The notes under the pieces were generated by a model. The model was not told the origin of the DNA. It was given only the letters and a program-made list of their open reading frames with translations, and did no database searches. From the NCBI RefSeq assembly GCF_946404925.1, contig NZ_CAMJFM010000022.1:1-38226 (forward strand): 38,226 nt of DNA, in the 5' to 3' direction. Numbering within the stretch: position 1 is the first letter of the stretch; every line of letters starts with the position of its first letter. The translations under genes were made by a program, and so were the position numbers. This document shows, piece after piece, positions 14,107-24,366 of this stretch. The stretch comes from an uncultured Prevotella sp. (lineage in GTDB: Bacteria > Bacteroidota > Bacteroidia > Bacteroidales > Bacteroidaceae).

Positions 14107-16759
14107 CAAAGAGATTTAGCTGACCGGTCAGTTCGTCGCGTACCTGATCTTCGCTCTTGCCGGCATCCGGATCGAGATTCTCCTCGTTTTCCTCGTCTAT
14201 GTCCTCGTTGACGTCTGATGGGGCCTCGGGCACTCTTGTCGGTTCGAGTTCTTCGATGCTCTCCAGTGCGTAGGTGGTCAGTCGCTTACCTTTGGCCTTG
14301 TAGCCCTTCACGGCAATAAACTGCTCGGCATCAATCTCCTCGCTACCGCGGAAGGCATCGGCACCACCATAGGTTACCTGTAGGCGGGGGTAGGGGGTAT
14401 CGGTGAGCAACAGCAGCTGCGATGCTGGATTGTCGCTCAGCCAGTTCTGCTTTTTCTTCGAGGCGTCCATCTGGAATCGCTTCAGGTACGGATAGCCCTG
14501 GTTGTCGGCATCGTAGAGCACAGCAGTCCAAACCTTATCGGTGTCATACTTCTCAATGCGCAGTATGTTGGGCTCGTAGTGGTTGTTCAGATCGAAGTTG
14601 CTCAGATAGTAGTCGCCATTCTTCAGGATAACCAGTATCTGGTCATCGTCGAAGAACTCGCCCAGCATCTGTCCGTGCTCGTCGTAGTTCAGACGGTTCA
14701 CGTCGGGATCGAACCAAACCTTACGTCCGCCCAGTGTAGAGTGGCCGTGGCTCTTCAGTCCGATACGGTGAACAGCATATTTGGTGAGCAGGTTACCCTT
14801 AGAGGCGCGACCTTTGATCATCACCTCCGAGAAGTCCTTCTCGATAAATATCTTCTTAACCTTCTGCGATGGGTCGAGTGTTACCTTAATCACCTCGGCC
14901 TCGCCGTTGGGGTTGGCAGTGAAGTACATCACGCGGCTGCCGTCGGTACCTTGGGTCAGGTCGTACTCTTTGTCGCGCGTCATCGAGGTTACGTTGAATC
15001 GCTTGATGAAGCAGGCACCCTTCTTGCCATCACGGTAAACGGCATTGTAGATGGTGCGCGAGTCGTTCTTCTTGAACACGTTGACATACAGGATGTTCTT
15101 TCCCACAAACAACTTTTCAGCTATGCGCACAATCTTGTATTTTCCGTCTTTGTAGAAGATGATGACATCGTCGAGATCAGAGCAGTTACATACAAACTCG
15201 TCCTTCTTCAGTCCGGTGCCGATAAAGCCGTCGTTGCGGTTGATGTACAGCTTCTGGTTGGCCTCGGCCACCTTGGCAGAGTCGATGGTGTCGAAGTTGC
15301 GGATCTCGGTGAGACGTGGATGATCCTTGCCGTACTTATCCTTCAGGAACTGGAACCAGTTGGCTGTTACCTCTACCAGGTTGGCCAGGTCGCGGTCTAT
15401 CTCCTCGATCTCAGCCTTCAGGCGTGCCATCAGCTCGTCGGCCTTGTCCTTGTTGAACTTCAGGATGCGCTGCATCTTGATTTCCAGCAGCTTCAGTATG
15501 TCGTCCTTGGTCACCTCGCGTATCATCTGTGGATAATACGGGGTGAGTCGCTCGTCGATATGTTCGCAAACGGCATCCACATTTGGTGCCTGTTCAAATT
15601 TCTTGTCCTTATAGATGCGCTCCTCAATGAAGATGCGCTCCAACGACTGGAAGTGCAACTGTTCCTGCAGCTCGCCCTTGCGGATTTCCAGCTCCTGACG
15701 GATCAGGTCCTTGGTACGGTCGACCGAGTGGCGCAGCACATCGCTTACGGTGAGGAACTGCGGTTTATTGTCCTCAATCACGCAGCAGTTGGGCGAGATG
15801 CTCACCTCACAGTCGGTAAAGGCATAGAGGGCATCGATGGTCTTATCGCTCGACACACCGGGAGCCAGATGCACCTGAATCTCCACCTCGGCAGCTGTGA
15901 GGTCTTCTACCTTACGGGCCTTGATCTTACCCTTTTCGATGGCCTTTACGATAGAGTCCTGCAGTGTCTCGGATGTCTTTGAGAATGGAATCTCGCGGAT
16001 AACCAGTGTCTTCTGGTCTATCTTCTCGATCTTGGCGCGCACTTTGATAACGCCGCCGCGCTGGCCGTCGTTGTATTTGCTCACATCGATGCTTCCGCTG
16101 GTGGGGAAGTCGGGGTAGAGCGCAAACGGCTGATCATGCAGATAGCTGATGGCTGCATCGCACAACTCGCAGAAGTTATGCGGCAAAATTTTTGAGCTTA
16201 ATCCTACAGCAATTCCTTCAGCACCTTGTGCCAACAGCAACGGGAACTTGACAGGGAGCGTGATAGGCTCCTTGTTTCGGCCGTCGTACGACATTTTCCA
16301 GTCTGTAGTCTTTGGGTTGAACACCGTGTCGAGTGCAAACTTGCTCAGTCGCGCCTCGATATATCGTGGTGCGGCTGCTGATGAACCGGTGAGAATGTTA
16401 CCCCAGTTACCCTGTGTATCGATGAGCAGGTCTTTCTGACCTAACTGTACCAAAGCATCGCCGATACTGGCATCGCCGTGGGGGTGGAACTGCATGGTGT
16501 GTCCCACAATGTTGGCCACCTTGTTGTATCGGCCATCGTCCATTCGCTTCATCGAGTGGAGAATGCGTCGCTGCACAGGTTTCAGTCCGTCGCCAAGGTG
16601 TGGCACAGCTCGCTCCAGGATTACGTAGCTGGCGTAATCCAGGAACCAGTTCTGATACATGCCGCTAAGATGATGAACCGCTGCGGCATCAAAGCGGTTA
16701 CTTGGCTTATAGTCGGTATGCTGTTCCGACTCTAATACATCTTTTGTTTCGTCGTCCAT
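14087..16759 (-). CDS. parC: DNA topoisomerase IV subunit A
   Basis: An 890-aa type IIA topoisomerase A subunit that cuts and rejoins DNA in chromosome decatenation. The catalytic Tyr133 lies in AAPRYIEARLS (with Arg132), and the breakage-reunion core LGDGLKPVQRRILHSM (56-71) and HPHGD (92-96) are clear. C-terminal beta-pinwheel repeats lack a clear GyrA box, and the end is a long acidic tail (LNLFDDEDFK), favouring the Bacteroidota ParC over GyrA. The frame opens at a TTG (16798), but that lies within the promoter, so ATG 16759 is used. It starts the parC-DUF3316-S41 run. ParE is not in the window. Confidence 0.9.
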   Translation of the reverse strand: MDDETKDVLESEQHTDYKPSNRFDAAAVHHLSGMYQNWFLDYASYVILERAVPHLGDGLKPVQRRILHSMKRMDDGRYNKVANIVGHTMQFHPHGDASIGDALVQLGQKDLLIDTQGNWGNILTGSSAAAPRYIEARLSKFALDTVFNPKTTDWKMSYDGRNKEPITLPVKFPLLLAQGAEGIAVGLSSKILPHNFCELCDAAISYLHDQPFALYPDFPTSGSIDVSKYNDGQRGGVIKVRAKIEKIDQKTLVIREIPFSKTSETLQDSIVKAIEKGKIKARKVEDLTAAEVEIQVHLAPGVSSDKTIDALYAFTDCEVSISPNCCVIEDNKPQFLTVSDVLRHSVDRTKDLIRQELEIRKGELQEQLHFQSLERIFIEERIYKDKKFEQAPNVDAVCEHIDERLTPYYPQMIREVTKDDILKLLEIKMQRILKFNKDKADELMARLKAEIEEIDRDLANLVEVTANWFQFLKDKYGKDHPRLTEIRNFDTIDSAKVAEANQKLYINRNDGFIGTGLKKDEFVCNCSDLDDVIIFYKDGKYKIVRIAEKLFVGKNILYVNVFKKNDSRTIYNAVYRDGKKGACFIKRFNVTSMTRDKEYDLTQGTDGSRVMYFTANPNGEAEVIKVTLDPSQKVKKIFIEKDFSEVMIKGRASKGNLLTKYAVHRIGLKSHGHSTLGGRKVWFDPDVNRLNYDEHGQMLGEFFDDDQILVILKNGDYYLSNFDLNNHYEPNILRIEKYDTDKVWTAVLYDADNQGYPYLKRFQMDASKKKQNWLSDNPASQLLLLTDTPYPRLQVTYGGADAFRGSEEIDAEQFIAVKGYKAKGKRLTTYALESIEELEPTRVPEAPSDVNEDIDEENEENLDPDAGKSEDQVRDELTGQLNLFDDEDFK

Positions 16760-16787
16760 TATCAATATGGGGTTTTCAGTTTGCCTG

Positions 16788-16818
16788 CAAAGGTACAAAA
16801 AAATAGAGAAAAAACAAA
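16788..16818 (-). promoter_or_regulatory. Promoter of parC
   Basis: On the minus strand a TTTG -33 (16815-16818) is separated by 19 bases from TACCTTTG (16788-16795). Spacing and both boxes match the Bacteroidota consensus. It ends about 28 bases before the parC ATG and shows that the TTG at 16798 cannot be the start. The -33 box lies in the arm of the alaS terminator. Confidence 0.75.
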
Positions 16819-16840
16819 ATTTTAATTCGTTTTTTCTCTA
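16804..16840 (-). terminator. Terminator of alaS
   Basis: TAGAGAAAAAAC (16804-16815) and its exact inverse (16829-16840) form a 12-bp stem. Read on the minus strand it is followed by a run of T. It lies 24 bases past the alaS stop and overlaps the parC -33 box. Confidence 0.75.
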
Positions 16841-16864
16841 GATTATCTGGTAGAACTATTGTCC

Positions 16865-19561
16865 TTACAGCTTTGCTAACTCAATAACCTTGTCGATTGC
16901 GGCTGTCAAACCTTCGGGGTTCTTACCACCGGCGCTTGCAAAGTGAGGCTGACCGCCACCGCCGCCCTGCATCAGTTTGGCAGCTTCGCGAACCAACTGA
17001 CCGGCATTCAGACCGTGGTCTTTCACCATGTCGTCGCTCAGCATGACGTTAAGCATTGGTTTGCCGTCGAACACGGTTCCTACAACACAAACAAGGTGCT
17101 CAGGACAGAGCTCGCGTACCTTGAATACAAGGTCCTTGGCAGCATTTGGCATCATGTCAAACTTGGCGGTGATAACGCTTACACCATTTACGGTGCGGGC
17201 CTTGCTTACCAGCTCCTTTGACAGATTGGCTACACGTGCAGCCTGGAAAGCCTCGATCTCTTTCTTCATCGAGTCGTGCTCTTCGATATACTTAGCGATG
17301 ACTCCCTGCAGATCCTTGGCATTGTTGAAGAACGAACGTATAGCGCGCATATTGTCTTCCATTGTATACAGCAGCTCCTCGCACTCCTTACCGGTCTTGG
17401 CCTCGATACGACGGATGCCGGCAGCAACACTGCTCTCAGAAATAATCTTGAAGAAACCGATGCGACCGGTGCTTGAAGCGTGGATACCACCACAGAACTC
17501 GCACGAAGGACCGAAACGAACCACGCGAACCTTATCGCCGTACTTCTCGCCGAACAGGGCGATAGCGCCAAGCTTCTTAGCCTCGTCGAATGGCACATCG
17601 CGGTGCTCGTCGATGTGGATGTCCTGACGGATCATATCATTCACCATACGCTCTACCTCGCGCAACTGCTCGTCGGTAACCTTCTCGAAGTGTGAGAAGT
17701 CGAAACGCAGGGTGTCGGGGCTTACAAACGATCCCTTCTGCTCTACGTGGTCGCCTAAGATCTGCTTCAGCGCATAGTCGAGCAGGTGGGTAGCAGTGTG
17801 GTTGGCGGCTGATGCATTGCGCTTGTCGGTATCCACGCAGGCCATGAACTGGGCTGCAGGATCCTTTGGCAGCTGCTTAACGATGTGTACGCTCTGACCA
17901 TTCTCGCGCTTGGTGTCGATAATGTCGATGGTCTCGGCCTCGTTGCAGATAACACCGCAGTCGCCTACCTGACCACCCATCTCACCATAGAATGGAGTAT
18001 AGTCGAGTACCAGCTCGTAGAACTCGTTCTTCTTCTGGGTTACCTTACGGTAGCGGATGATATGGCACTCGTATTCGGTATAATCGTAGCCTACAAACTG
18101 CTGCATTCCCGACTCATCGTCGCCTACCCGTAGCCTTTCGCCCTGGGCAAGTTCTACCCAGTCGCTGTTCTCAACAGCTGCAGCGTTGCGGGCACGCTCC
18201 TTCTGCTTCTGCATCTCAACATTGAACTGCTCCTCATTGACGGTGAAGCCGTTCTCACGACAAATCAGCTCTGTCAGGTCGAGAGGGAATCCGTAGGTGT
18301 CGAACAGACGGAAGGCCTGTACGCCATCAAGCTCGGTCTTACCCTCTGCCTTCAGCTGGCCCATGGCATCGTTCAGCATGCCGATACCCTTTTCGAGTGT
18401 ACGCAGGAATGAATCCTCCTCCTCTTTAATCACCTTGGTAATCAGCTGCTTCTGAGCCTTCAGCTCGGGGAAGGCATCGCCCATCTCGGCAACCAGTGTT
18501 GGAACGAGCTTATGCAGGAAACCGTCCTTCTGGCCGAGGAAAGTATAGGCATAACGTACGGCACGGCGCAGGATTCGGCGAATCACATAGCCGGCCTTGG
18601 CGTTTGATGGCAGCTGACCATCGGCAATCGAGAACGATACGGCACGCAGGTGGTCGGCGCAAACGCGCATAGCCACGTTGATGTCGTCCTGCTCCTTGCT
18701 GATAGGATTAACTGTCTCCTCCTCGAAAGTATAGTATTTCAGGCCGGTAATCTGCTGCTCGGCCTTGATGATTGGCTGGAATACGTCGGTATCGTAGTTT
18801 GAGTGTTTGCCCTGCAGCATGCGAACCAGGCGCTCAAAGCCCATACCGGTATCAATTACGTTCATACTCAACTTCTCGAGACTTCCATCGGCCTTGCGGT
18901 TGAACTGCATGAATACCAGGTTCCAGATCTCGATGACCTGTGGATCGTCCTGGTTTACCAGCTCGCGACCGGTCTTACCGCTGGCTGCCTTCTGCTCGGG
19001 GGTACGAGAGTCTACATGAATCTCAGAACAAGGACCGCAGGGGCCTGTATCGCCCATCTCCCAGAAGTTATCGTGCTTGTTACCATTGATGATGTGATCC
19101 TCGGGCACGTGCTTAGCCCAGTACTTGGCAGCCTCGTCGTCGCGGGGGATGTTCTCCTCAGGCGAACCCTCGAACACTGTTACATAGAGATCCTCGGGAT
19201 TCAGCTTGAGCACATCAACCAGATACTCCCAAGCCATATCGATGGCACCCTCCTTGAAGTAATCGCCGAAACTCCAGTTGCCCAGCATCTCGAACATGGT
19301 GTGGTGGTAGGTATCGTGACCAACCTCCTCCAGGTCGTTATGCTTTCCGCTAACACGCAGGCACTTCTGTGTATCCGCTCGGCGACGTGGCTCGGGGTCG
19401 CGTGTACCGAGGATAATATCTTTCCACTGGTTCATACCTGCATTCGTAAACATCAGCGTGGGGTCATCCTTGATAACCATAGGAGCTGATGGTACGATAG
19501 CGTGCTGTTTCGACTCGAAAAACTTCTTGTAAGAGTCGCGAATCTCGTTTGCTGTCATCAT
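16865..19561 (-). CDS. alaS: Alanyl-tRNA synthetase
   Basis: An 898-aa class II synthetase that charges tRNA-Ala. The N-terminal catalytic core has the motif 1/2 segments ([30 protein letters not shown]) and motif 3 with [14 protein letters not shown]. The editing domain has the zinc ligands HTATH (588-592) and CEFCGGIH (Cys687, Cys690, His694). The C-Ala domain ends with a glycine-rich [17 protein letters not shown]. Length is that of the family. Either of two adjacent Met codons may start. It has its own promoter (19606-19636) and a terminator; the neighbour is the divergent MerR-type gene. Confidence 0.98.
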   Translation of the reverse strand: MMTANEIRDSYKKFFESKQHAIVPSAPMVIKDDPTLMFTNAGMNQWKDIILGTRDPEPRRRADTQKCLRVSGKHNDLEEVGHDTYHHTMFEMLGNWSFGDYFKEGAIDMAWEYLVDVLKLNPEDLYVTVFEGSPEENIPRDDEAAKYWAKHVPEDHIINGNKHDNFWEMGDTGPCGPCSEIHVDSRTPEQKAASGKTGRELVNQDDPQVIEIWNLVFMQFNRKADGSLEKLSMNVIDTGMGFERLVRMLQGKHSNYDTDVFQPIIKAEQQITGLKYYTFEEETVNPISKEQDDINVAMRVCADHLRAVSFSIADGQLPSNAKAGYVIRRILRRAVRYAYTFLGQKDGFLHKLVPTLVAEMGDAFPELKAQKQLITKVIKEEEDSFLRTLEKGIGMLNDAMGQLKAEGKTELDGVQAFRLFDTYGFPLDLTELICRENGFTVNEEQFNVEMQKQKERARNAAAVENSDWVELAQGERLRVGDDESGMQQFVGYDYTEYECHIIRYRKVTQKKNEFYELVLDYTPFYGEMGGQVGDCGVICNEAETIDIIDTKRENGQSVHIVKQLPKDPAAQFMACVDTDKRNASAANHTATHLLDYALKQILGDHVEQKGSFVSPDTLRFDFSHFEKVTDEQLREVERMVNDMIRQDIHIDEHRDVPFDEAKKLGAIALFGEKYGDKVRVVRFGPSCEFCGGIHASSTGRIGFFKIISESSVAAGIRRIEAKTGKECEELLYTMEDNMRAIRSFFNNAKDLQGVIAKYIEEHDSMKKEIEAFQAARVANLSKELVSKARTVNGVSVITAKFDMMPNAAKDLVFKVRELCPEHLVCVVGTVFDGKPMLNVMLSDDMVKDHGLNAGQLVREAAKLMQGGGGGQPHFASAGGKNPEGLTAAIDKVIELAKL

Positions 19562-19605
19562 CTTATTTTCCTATTTGACAATTTACTATTCTACTATTTG
19601 GGGTG

Positions 19606-19636
19606 CAAAGGTACGAATAAACAAGCGAAATACAAA
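19606..19636 (-). promoter_or_regulatory. Promoter of alaS
   Basis: On the minus strand TTTG (19633-19636) lies 19 bases before TACCTTTG (19606-19613), followed by CA. Both boxes and the spacing fit the consensus. It is back to back with the promoter of the MerR-type gene. Confidence 0.75.
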
Positions 19637-19654
19637 ATAAAAATCCATTTTTTC

Positions 19655-19683
19655 TTGTCGTTCAAAAATATTTTGTATCTTTG
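19655..19683 (+). promoter_or_regulatory. Promoter of the MerR-type gene
   Basis: TTG (19655-19657), an 18-base spacer, then TATCTTTG (19676-19683) and CG. This is a good consensus fit. The start codon is only 23 bases downstream, so the leader is very short. Confidence 0.75.
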
Positions 19684-19705
19684 CGGCAAAATACAAATAT
19701 TATTT

Positions 19706-20056
19706 ATGGCACTTAATCTTAACAGGAACTTTAAGACATACTACTCCATCAGAGAGGTGGCAGAGATGTTCGAGCTTAACGAGAGTACTTTGCGCTATTG
19801 GGAGCAGGAGTTTTCGTTCTTGAGGCCTAAGACCTCAGGAACAGCCAAGATACGTCAGTATCAGCAGAAAGATATCGACCAGATTAAATTAATACACAAT
19901 CTGGTAAAGGTTCGTGGCTTCAAGATATCGGCTGCCCGCGAAATTCTGCAGAAGAACCGTAAGGGTGCCGAAACAACTGCCAAGGCGTTGAGTGAACTCC
20001 TTGAGATGCGTGCCGAGCTTGAAAAGCTACGAGACCATCTGGATATGTTATCATAA
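19706..20056 (+). CDS. MerR-family transcriptional regulator
   Basis: A 116-aa regulator. The winged helix-turn-helix of MerR type is clear: YYSIREVAEMFELNESTLRYWEQEF (about residues 12-36), followed by the wing (PKTSGTAKIRQYQQKDIDQIK) and a dimerisation helix ending ELEKLRDHLDMLS. There is no C-terminal effector domain or metal-binding cysteines, so it is the short type common in Bacteroidota. The frame opens 68 codons upstream, but that extension runs through the alaS gene and both promoters, so ATG 19706 after the TATCTTTG promoter is chosen. Targets are unknown. Confidence 0.9.
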   Translation: MALNLNRNFKTYYSIREVAEMFELNESTLRYWEQEFSFLRPKTSGTAKIRQYQQKDIDQIKLIHNLVKVRGFKISAAREILQKNRKGAETTAKALSELLEMRAELEKLRDHLDMLS

Positions 20057-20063
20057 AAAAGAA

Positions 20064-20087
20064 AATCCCCGCCAACCGGCGGGGATT
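20064..20087. terminator. Bidirectional terminator between the MerR-type and tricorn genes
   Basis: A 10-bp stem (20064-20073 with 20078-20087; core AATCCCCGCC) around an AACC loop. A T-rich run follows on the plus strand, and on the minus strand TTTTCTTTTTT follows. It serves two convergent genes. The stem core matches that at 33263-33290. Confidence 0.88.
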
Positions 20088-20095
20088 ATTCTTTT

Positions 20096-23000
20096 CTATT
20101 TCTTGTGACCACCGAAGTCATTCTTGGTCTTTTCCTTGAATTCAGCACCTTCCTTCAGCATTTCCTTCACGGCACGCTCCAGCTGGGTGTCGTGTCCGTT
20201 CAGGTAGTCCTCAGGACTGTTGTAAACCACGATGTCGGGATTCAGCGGTGTGTTCTCACCGTAGTCGCCGCGAACATCGATACGGCCCACCTGTGGGATA
20301 CCGAATACGATGTCGTTTACAAGTGTCTCCCACCAAACGCTGGTAGATGTACCAGCCACAGGAGCACCAATCAGCTTACCTATCTTCATGTCCTGATACT
20401 GGCGGGGGAATCCGCAGGCGTTACTGTAGTCATCCTCGCAGAGCACTACGCACGATGGCTTGTTCCACTGGGCTGATGGCTCGATGCCGAGGTACTTGCC
20501 GTGGGCCATGAAGTGAGAGTGCTGACGACCGCTAAGCAGATGACACAGGTCATCATGCAGATAACCACCACCATTGTGGCGCTCGTCTACAATCACTGCA
20601 TCGCGCTCACGGTTGTCCTCGTTCAGAATCTCCTCGTAGAGCTTACGGAACTTCTCGCCGTTCATAGATGAGATATGTACATAAGCCAGCTTACCGTTTG
20701 ACAGACTGTCGACCATCTTGCGGTTACGCTCCACCCAACGGTCGTAGAGCAGATTGTTGAATGCGCTCAGGGAGATGGCCTTGACGTTAACGTTACGTCC
20801 GCCGATGGTGAGACGAACCAGCTTACCGGTCTTTCCTGCCAGCAGTGGATAGAAATCGTCGCCCTTCTTGATGGGCGTACCATCGATGGCCTCAATCACG
20901 TCGCCTGCCTTGACACCTGTGTTGCGAACAGCCAGCGGGCTGCCCTTCACAATCTCGGCTATCTTCAGTCCGTCGCCCTTGTAGTTCTCGTCGAAGAACA
21001 GTCCGAGCGAAGCGGTGCGGTACTTCACGGGGCCTTGGTAGCGGGCGCCGGTGTGCGATGCATTGAGCTCGCCCAGCATCTCGGCCAACATGTCGCGGAA
21101 GTCGTATTCGTTGTTGATGTATGGCAGGAACTTCTGGTAAATCTTCTTGTATCCGGCCCAGTCAACACCATGCAGATCGGCGCGGTAGAACTTATCGTCA
21201 ACCTGTCTCCAGATGTGCTCGAACAGATTCTGGCGCTCCTCGTAAGGACGATAGTTGAATGGTGCCTCGAAGTCGATGGTGGAGCGCTTGCCCTTGGCGA
21301 TGTCAATCTTCTTGATGCCGCCCTTGCTCATCACAAACAGGTTCTTCTGTTTCTTGTCGGGCATCAGGTTACCCTTGCCCAGCTCCTTCAGTACCAGTTC
21401 GCTCTTGTCCTCCAGCAGGTCGTACTTCCACAGGTCGTAGCCATCGTCATAGGCTGCCTCGTAAAACAGTGTGTCGCCCTTGGCAGTCAGGAATCCGTCG
21501 CCCAGACGGGTAGAGTGGGCGGTGAGACGAACCACGCGATTGCGGGCATTCTCAAGGTCGAATGTCAGTGTGGTCTGTGCGGGATCCTTCTTGTGAGCCT
21601 CGTCGTACAGAGCCTTCTCCTCCTTGTTCATCATAAAGCGCTCGTAAGCATCGATGTCGAAGAACATGATGAAGAAATCGCTGTGATAACCGTGTCCACC
21701 GTGGTTCTTATAACCGCGGCGGTTACTCTTGAAGAGCATGGCCTTGCCGCCCAGAACCCAGTGAGGGTTGAAATCGGTATAGGCGCTGTTTGTCAGGTTG
21801 TAAGGCTTCTTCTTGCCCGATGCATCGACTAGTGCAATGTCATCGTGGTGATAACCGCCGTCGCCATAGTACGATGCCAACAGCCATTTGCTATCGGGAC
21901 TCCACTCAAAGTCGATGTCGCCATCGGTATACGAGAAGAGGTTCTTGCCGTCCATCACGGTTCTGATCTGCTTTGATGCCAGGTTGATGATGCGGATGGT
22001 GCCGCGATCCTCGAAGAAAGCGAGCTCCTTGCCATCGGGACTGAATCGGGGATAGAACGATGTGCGGTTCTGCTTGGTGAGCTGCTCCTCAACCAGGTCG
22101 GTGGCGTAGGTAAACAGTTTCTCATCCTTGTTCTTGATGCTGGTGCGGTAGATGTTCCAGCAGCCGCCGCGCTCTGAGGCATAGGCGATGCTGCGACCGT
22201 CGGGCGAGAAGCTGATGTTACGCTCCAGCTCGGGTGTATCGGTGATGCGGATGGTGGTCTTGTAGTCGACTGATGATACATAAACCTCGCCATGTACAAT
22301 GAAGGCAACCTCCTTGCCGCTGGGCGAAGCACAGATCTCAGAAACCCCCTTGGTATTAACCTCGCGAATCAGGTCGCGGTCGCTGCGGTCGCTCACAATA
22401 CTGATGTTGACACGCTGAGGCTTGCCACCCTGGCGAACGGTGTAGATTTCGCCATCGTAACCGTAGCACAATGTACCGTCGTTAGCTGCTGTCAGGAAAC
22501 GCACGGGATTGGTCTTGTGCTGTGTAATCTGCTGGTTCTGAGTGCCATCCAGACTGCGATACCATACGTTGAACGTACCGTCCTTCTCGCTCAGGTAGTA
22601 ATAACCCTTGCCATCGGCGGTCCATACCGGTGTACGGTCCTCGCCTTCAAAGTCGGTCAGCTTTGTGAACTTCTTCTTGTTCTTGGTCATCAGCCAGATG
22701 TCGCGGCAGATGGCCGACTTGTGGTGCTTGCGATACATATCCTCGCTGCCCTTGATGTCGTGATAGAGCACATCGCCCGTCTTGCGGTTGATGTTCACAT
22801 CGGCCATGGGGAGCGAAGTGTACATCGTTGGGCGACCGCCCTTGATGCTCACCTCGTAAAGCTGTGGAAACTTCCCAAGGCTGGGGATGATAGACTGACG
22901 ACTGGGCATGTCGGCCATACTGAACAGTACGTGGTCGTTGTCGGTAAACGTCAGCACGTTTTTGTAGTGGCTGCTTGTCGTAATCTGTGTTGGTACACCA

Positions 23001-23290
23001 CCTTTACTCGACATGATCCATACGTTGATACCTCCCTCACGATCAGAAGCGAAGGCAATCTTGCTGCCATCGGGACTCCACACTGGGCAGTAATCGTAGG
23101 CAGGATTGGAGGTGAGCTGCTTGGCTGTGCCACCGGTAACGGGCACTGTAAACAGATCGCCCTTGTATGAAAATGCAATTGTCTGTCCGTCGGGCGATAT
23201 CGCACAGAATCGCATCCACAACGGACGCTCCTGGGCCGATACGGTAGCCGAAAGTAAAGTTGTTAAAACTAGTAATAGTAATTTCTTCAT
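20096..23290 (-). CDS. Tricorn-like S41 protease, secreted
   Basis: A 1064-aa exported protein with signal peptide (cleaved after VSAQ). Residues ~25-660 form two beta-propellers of PD40/WD40-like blades (ISPDGQTIAFSYKG, WSPDGSKIAFASDREGG and others). A PDZ domain (~770-845, AGDVIEAIDG) and the S41 core follow. The tetrad of tricorn proteases can be placed: Ser745-His746 (NASHTG), Ser956 in DDYSNACGF, and Glu1012 in DYGENTPLNPDI. The Asn after Ser956 is where tricorn has Asp, which may affect activity. It is the 3'-most gene of a run starting at parA, 28 bases after the pectinesterase. Confidence 0.9.
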   Translation of the reverse strand: MKKLLLLVLTTLLSATVSAQERPLWMRFCAISPDGQTIAFSYKGDLFTVPVTGGTAKQLTSNPAYDYCPVWSPDGSKIAFASDREGGINVWIMSSKGGVPTQITTSSHYKNVLTFTDNDHVLFSMADMPSRQSIIPSLGKFPQLYEVSIKGGRPTMYTSLPMADVNINRKTGDVLYHDIKGSEDMYRKHHKSAICRDIWLMTKNKKKFTKLTDFEGEDRTPVWTADGKGYYYLSEKDGTFNVWYRSLDGTQNQQITQHKTNPVRFLTAANDGTLCYGYDGEIYTVRQGGKPQRVNISIVSDRSDRDLIREVNTKGVSEICASPSGKEVAFIVHGEVYVSSVDYKTTIRITDTPELERNISFSPDGRSIAYASERGGCWNIYRTSIKNKDEKLFTYATDLVEEQLTKQNRTSFYPRFSPDGKELAFFEDRGTIRIINLASKQIRTVMDGKNLFSYTDGDIDFEWSPDSKWLLASYYGDGGYHHDDIALVDASGKKKPYNLTNSAYTDFNPHWVLGGKAMLFKSNRRGYKNHGGHGYHSDFFIMFFDIDAYERFMMNKEEKALYDEAHKKDPAQTTLTFDLENARNRVVRLTAHSTRLGDGFLTAKGDTLFYEAAYDDGYDLWKYDLLEDKSELVLKELGKGNLMPDKKQKNLFVMSKGGIKKIDIAKGKRSTIDFEAPFNYRPYEERQNLFEHIWRQVDDKFYRADLHGVDWAGYKKIYQKFLPYINNEYDFRDMLAEMLGELNASHTGARYQGPVKYRTASLGLFFDENYKGDGLKIAEIVKGSPLAVRNTGVKAGDVIEAIDGTPIKKGDDFYPLLAGKTGKLVRLTIGGRNVNVKAISLSAFNNLLYDRWVERNRKMVDSLSNGKLAYVHISSMNGEKFRKLYEEILNEDNRERDAVIVDERHNGGGYLHDDLCHLLSGRQHSHFMAHGKYLGIEPSAQWNKPSCVVLCEDDYSNACGFPRQYQDMKIGKLIGAPVAGTSTSVWWETLVNDIVFGIPQVGRIDVRGDYGENTPLNPDIVVYNSPEDYLNGHDTQLERAVKEMLKEGAEFKEKTKNDFGGHKK

Positions 23291-23318
23291 ATAAATATAA
23301 TAATGTGTAATTAGTTGC

Positions 23319-24341
23319 TTATTTTACTGGATTCCATCCGTCGTTGCGGGCAAAAACGGCCTGCAGTGTTATCTTTGCAGCCTCGGCTTTGCTGAGCTGG
23401 CGGCTCCATGCCACGCGCTGTTTTGTGTTGGCGCCTGCACCGCGGTTGTTGTACTCCATGTAGCGGGCGGTCTGCTCGCGCTCCTTCTGCCAGTGGTGCC
23501 AACCCTCGGGACGAATGTGACTGCCAAGTTCGCAGTTCATAAAGAGCGTATAACCGTAGTCGCGCCATGGGCGGCCCAGGTAAACCTTAGTAGCTTCGCT
23601 GTTAGCTATCAATCGGCAGTTGTTGAAAACGTAGCCGAAAGGCTGATCCTGAGGTGTTGAGGCTGCAGTGACATACGAGTTGATGAGACTCTCGATGGTG
23701 CAATCCTCGAACCAGGCGGTAGACGGACCGAAGATGAAATCGGTGGTTCCACATATGTAACAGCCCTTGAAATATAGTCGGGTGCCGGCAATACCAGTGT
23801 ATACGGTGTCCTGATGCCCCACGAATCGACAGTTGATAAACACCAGTCGGTCGCCCTCGGTGTGCAGAGCCACGGCCTGCCCCAATCGGGCCGAGTTGTT
23901 CTCGATGGTGATGTTCTTGAGTGTGATGTCGTTGCCTTCTATCTTCAGCGTATAGGTGCGGAAAGTACCCATGGGCTTACCCGTTTCGGGGCGCTTGATG
24001 TTGGCATGGTCATCGTAAGTGATGATGGTCTTCTCGGCATCCTCGCCACATATCTCTATGTTCTGAACCCACGATGGGATAATCAGTTTCTCCTTGTAAG
24101 TGCCGTTTTTTACGAATATCACCTTGTGGTAATCCATAAAGGCGCGACAAACCTCGATGGCTTCGTCGATGGTACGGAACTCGCCTGTTCCATCGCGAGC
24201 CACAATAATCGTATCAGGATTATCGAAACGCGAAGCGGCTTGCACTTCGCTAAATGATGAATGATGAATGATAAATGATAAACAAATCATCATCCATCTT
24301 CTAATTGCTATACGATATTTAAATATTTTCAAACTATTCAT
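23319..24341 (-). CDS. Pectinesterase (carbohydrate esterase family 8)
   Basis: A 340-aa secreted pectin methylesterase of CE8 that removes methyl esters from homogalacturonan. The right-handed beta-helix motifs are all present: GQAVAL (Gln155), QDTVY (Gln177, Asp178), DFIFG (Asp201) and GRPWRDYG (Arg257). N-terminal to the core is a signal peptide whose core LSFIIHHSSF is encoded by a 7-nt-period array. Start ATG 24341 lies in another array; ATG at residues 17-18 is a possible alternative. It sits between spoT and the tricorn gene, not in a visible polysaccharide-utilisation locus, which is unusual for a CAZyme in this phylum. Confidence 0.93.
   Translation of the reverse strand: MNSLKIFKYRIAIRRWMMICLSFIIHHSSFSEVQAASRFDNPDTIIVARDGTGEFRTIDEAIEVCRAFMDYHKVIFVKNGTYKEKLIIPSWVQNIEICGEDAEKTIITYDDHANIKRPETGKPMGTFRTYTLKIEGNDITLKNITIENNSARLGQAVALHTEGDRLVFINCRFVGHQDTVYTGIAGTRLYFKGCYICGTTDFIFGPSTAWFEDCTIESLINSYVTAASTPQDQPFGYVFNNCRLIANSEATKVYLGRPWRDYGYTLFMNCELGSHIRPEGWHHWQKEREQTARYMEYNNRGAGANTKQRVAWSRQLSKAEAAKITLQAVFARNDGWNPVK
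24253..24280 (+). repeat. Heptameric array encoding the pectinesterase signal-peptide core
   Basis: Four 7-nt units on the plus strand: AATGATG, AATGATG, AATGATA, AATGATA. Read as coding sequence (minus strand) it gives LSFIIHHSS. It is the same structure as at 13230-13257. Confidence 0.82.
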
Positions 24342-24352
24342 CTTTTATCATT
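24339..24352 (-). repeat. Short heptameric array at the pectinesterase start
   Basis: Two 7-nt units on the minus strand, AATGATA and AAAGATG; the ATG of the second is the start codon. It is opposed to the array at 24253-24280, so start codon and signal peptide lie between inverted arrays, as in the S41 peptidase gene. Only two units, so weaker than the others. Confidence 0.55.
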
Positions 24353-24366
24353 TAGGGCTTTGCCCG

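Noticed and set aside
14579..15982. 467-codon open frame on the plus strand opposite parC
   Set aside because: It is antisense to a clear topoisomerase gene. Its Leu/Val/His-rich product shows no motif, and it has no promoter or ribosome site; it results from the codon bias of parC.
21035..21832. 265-codon plus-strand frame opposite the tricorn gene
   Set aside because: Shadow of a well-supported gene. It has no recognisable domain and no upstream signals. The one at 22292-23170 is similar.
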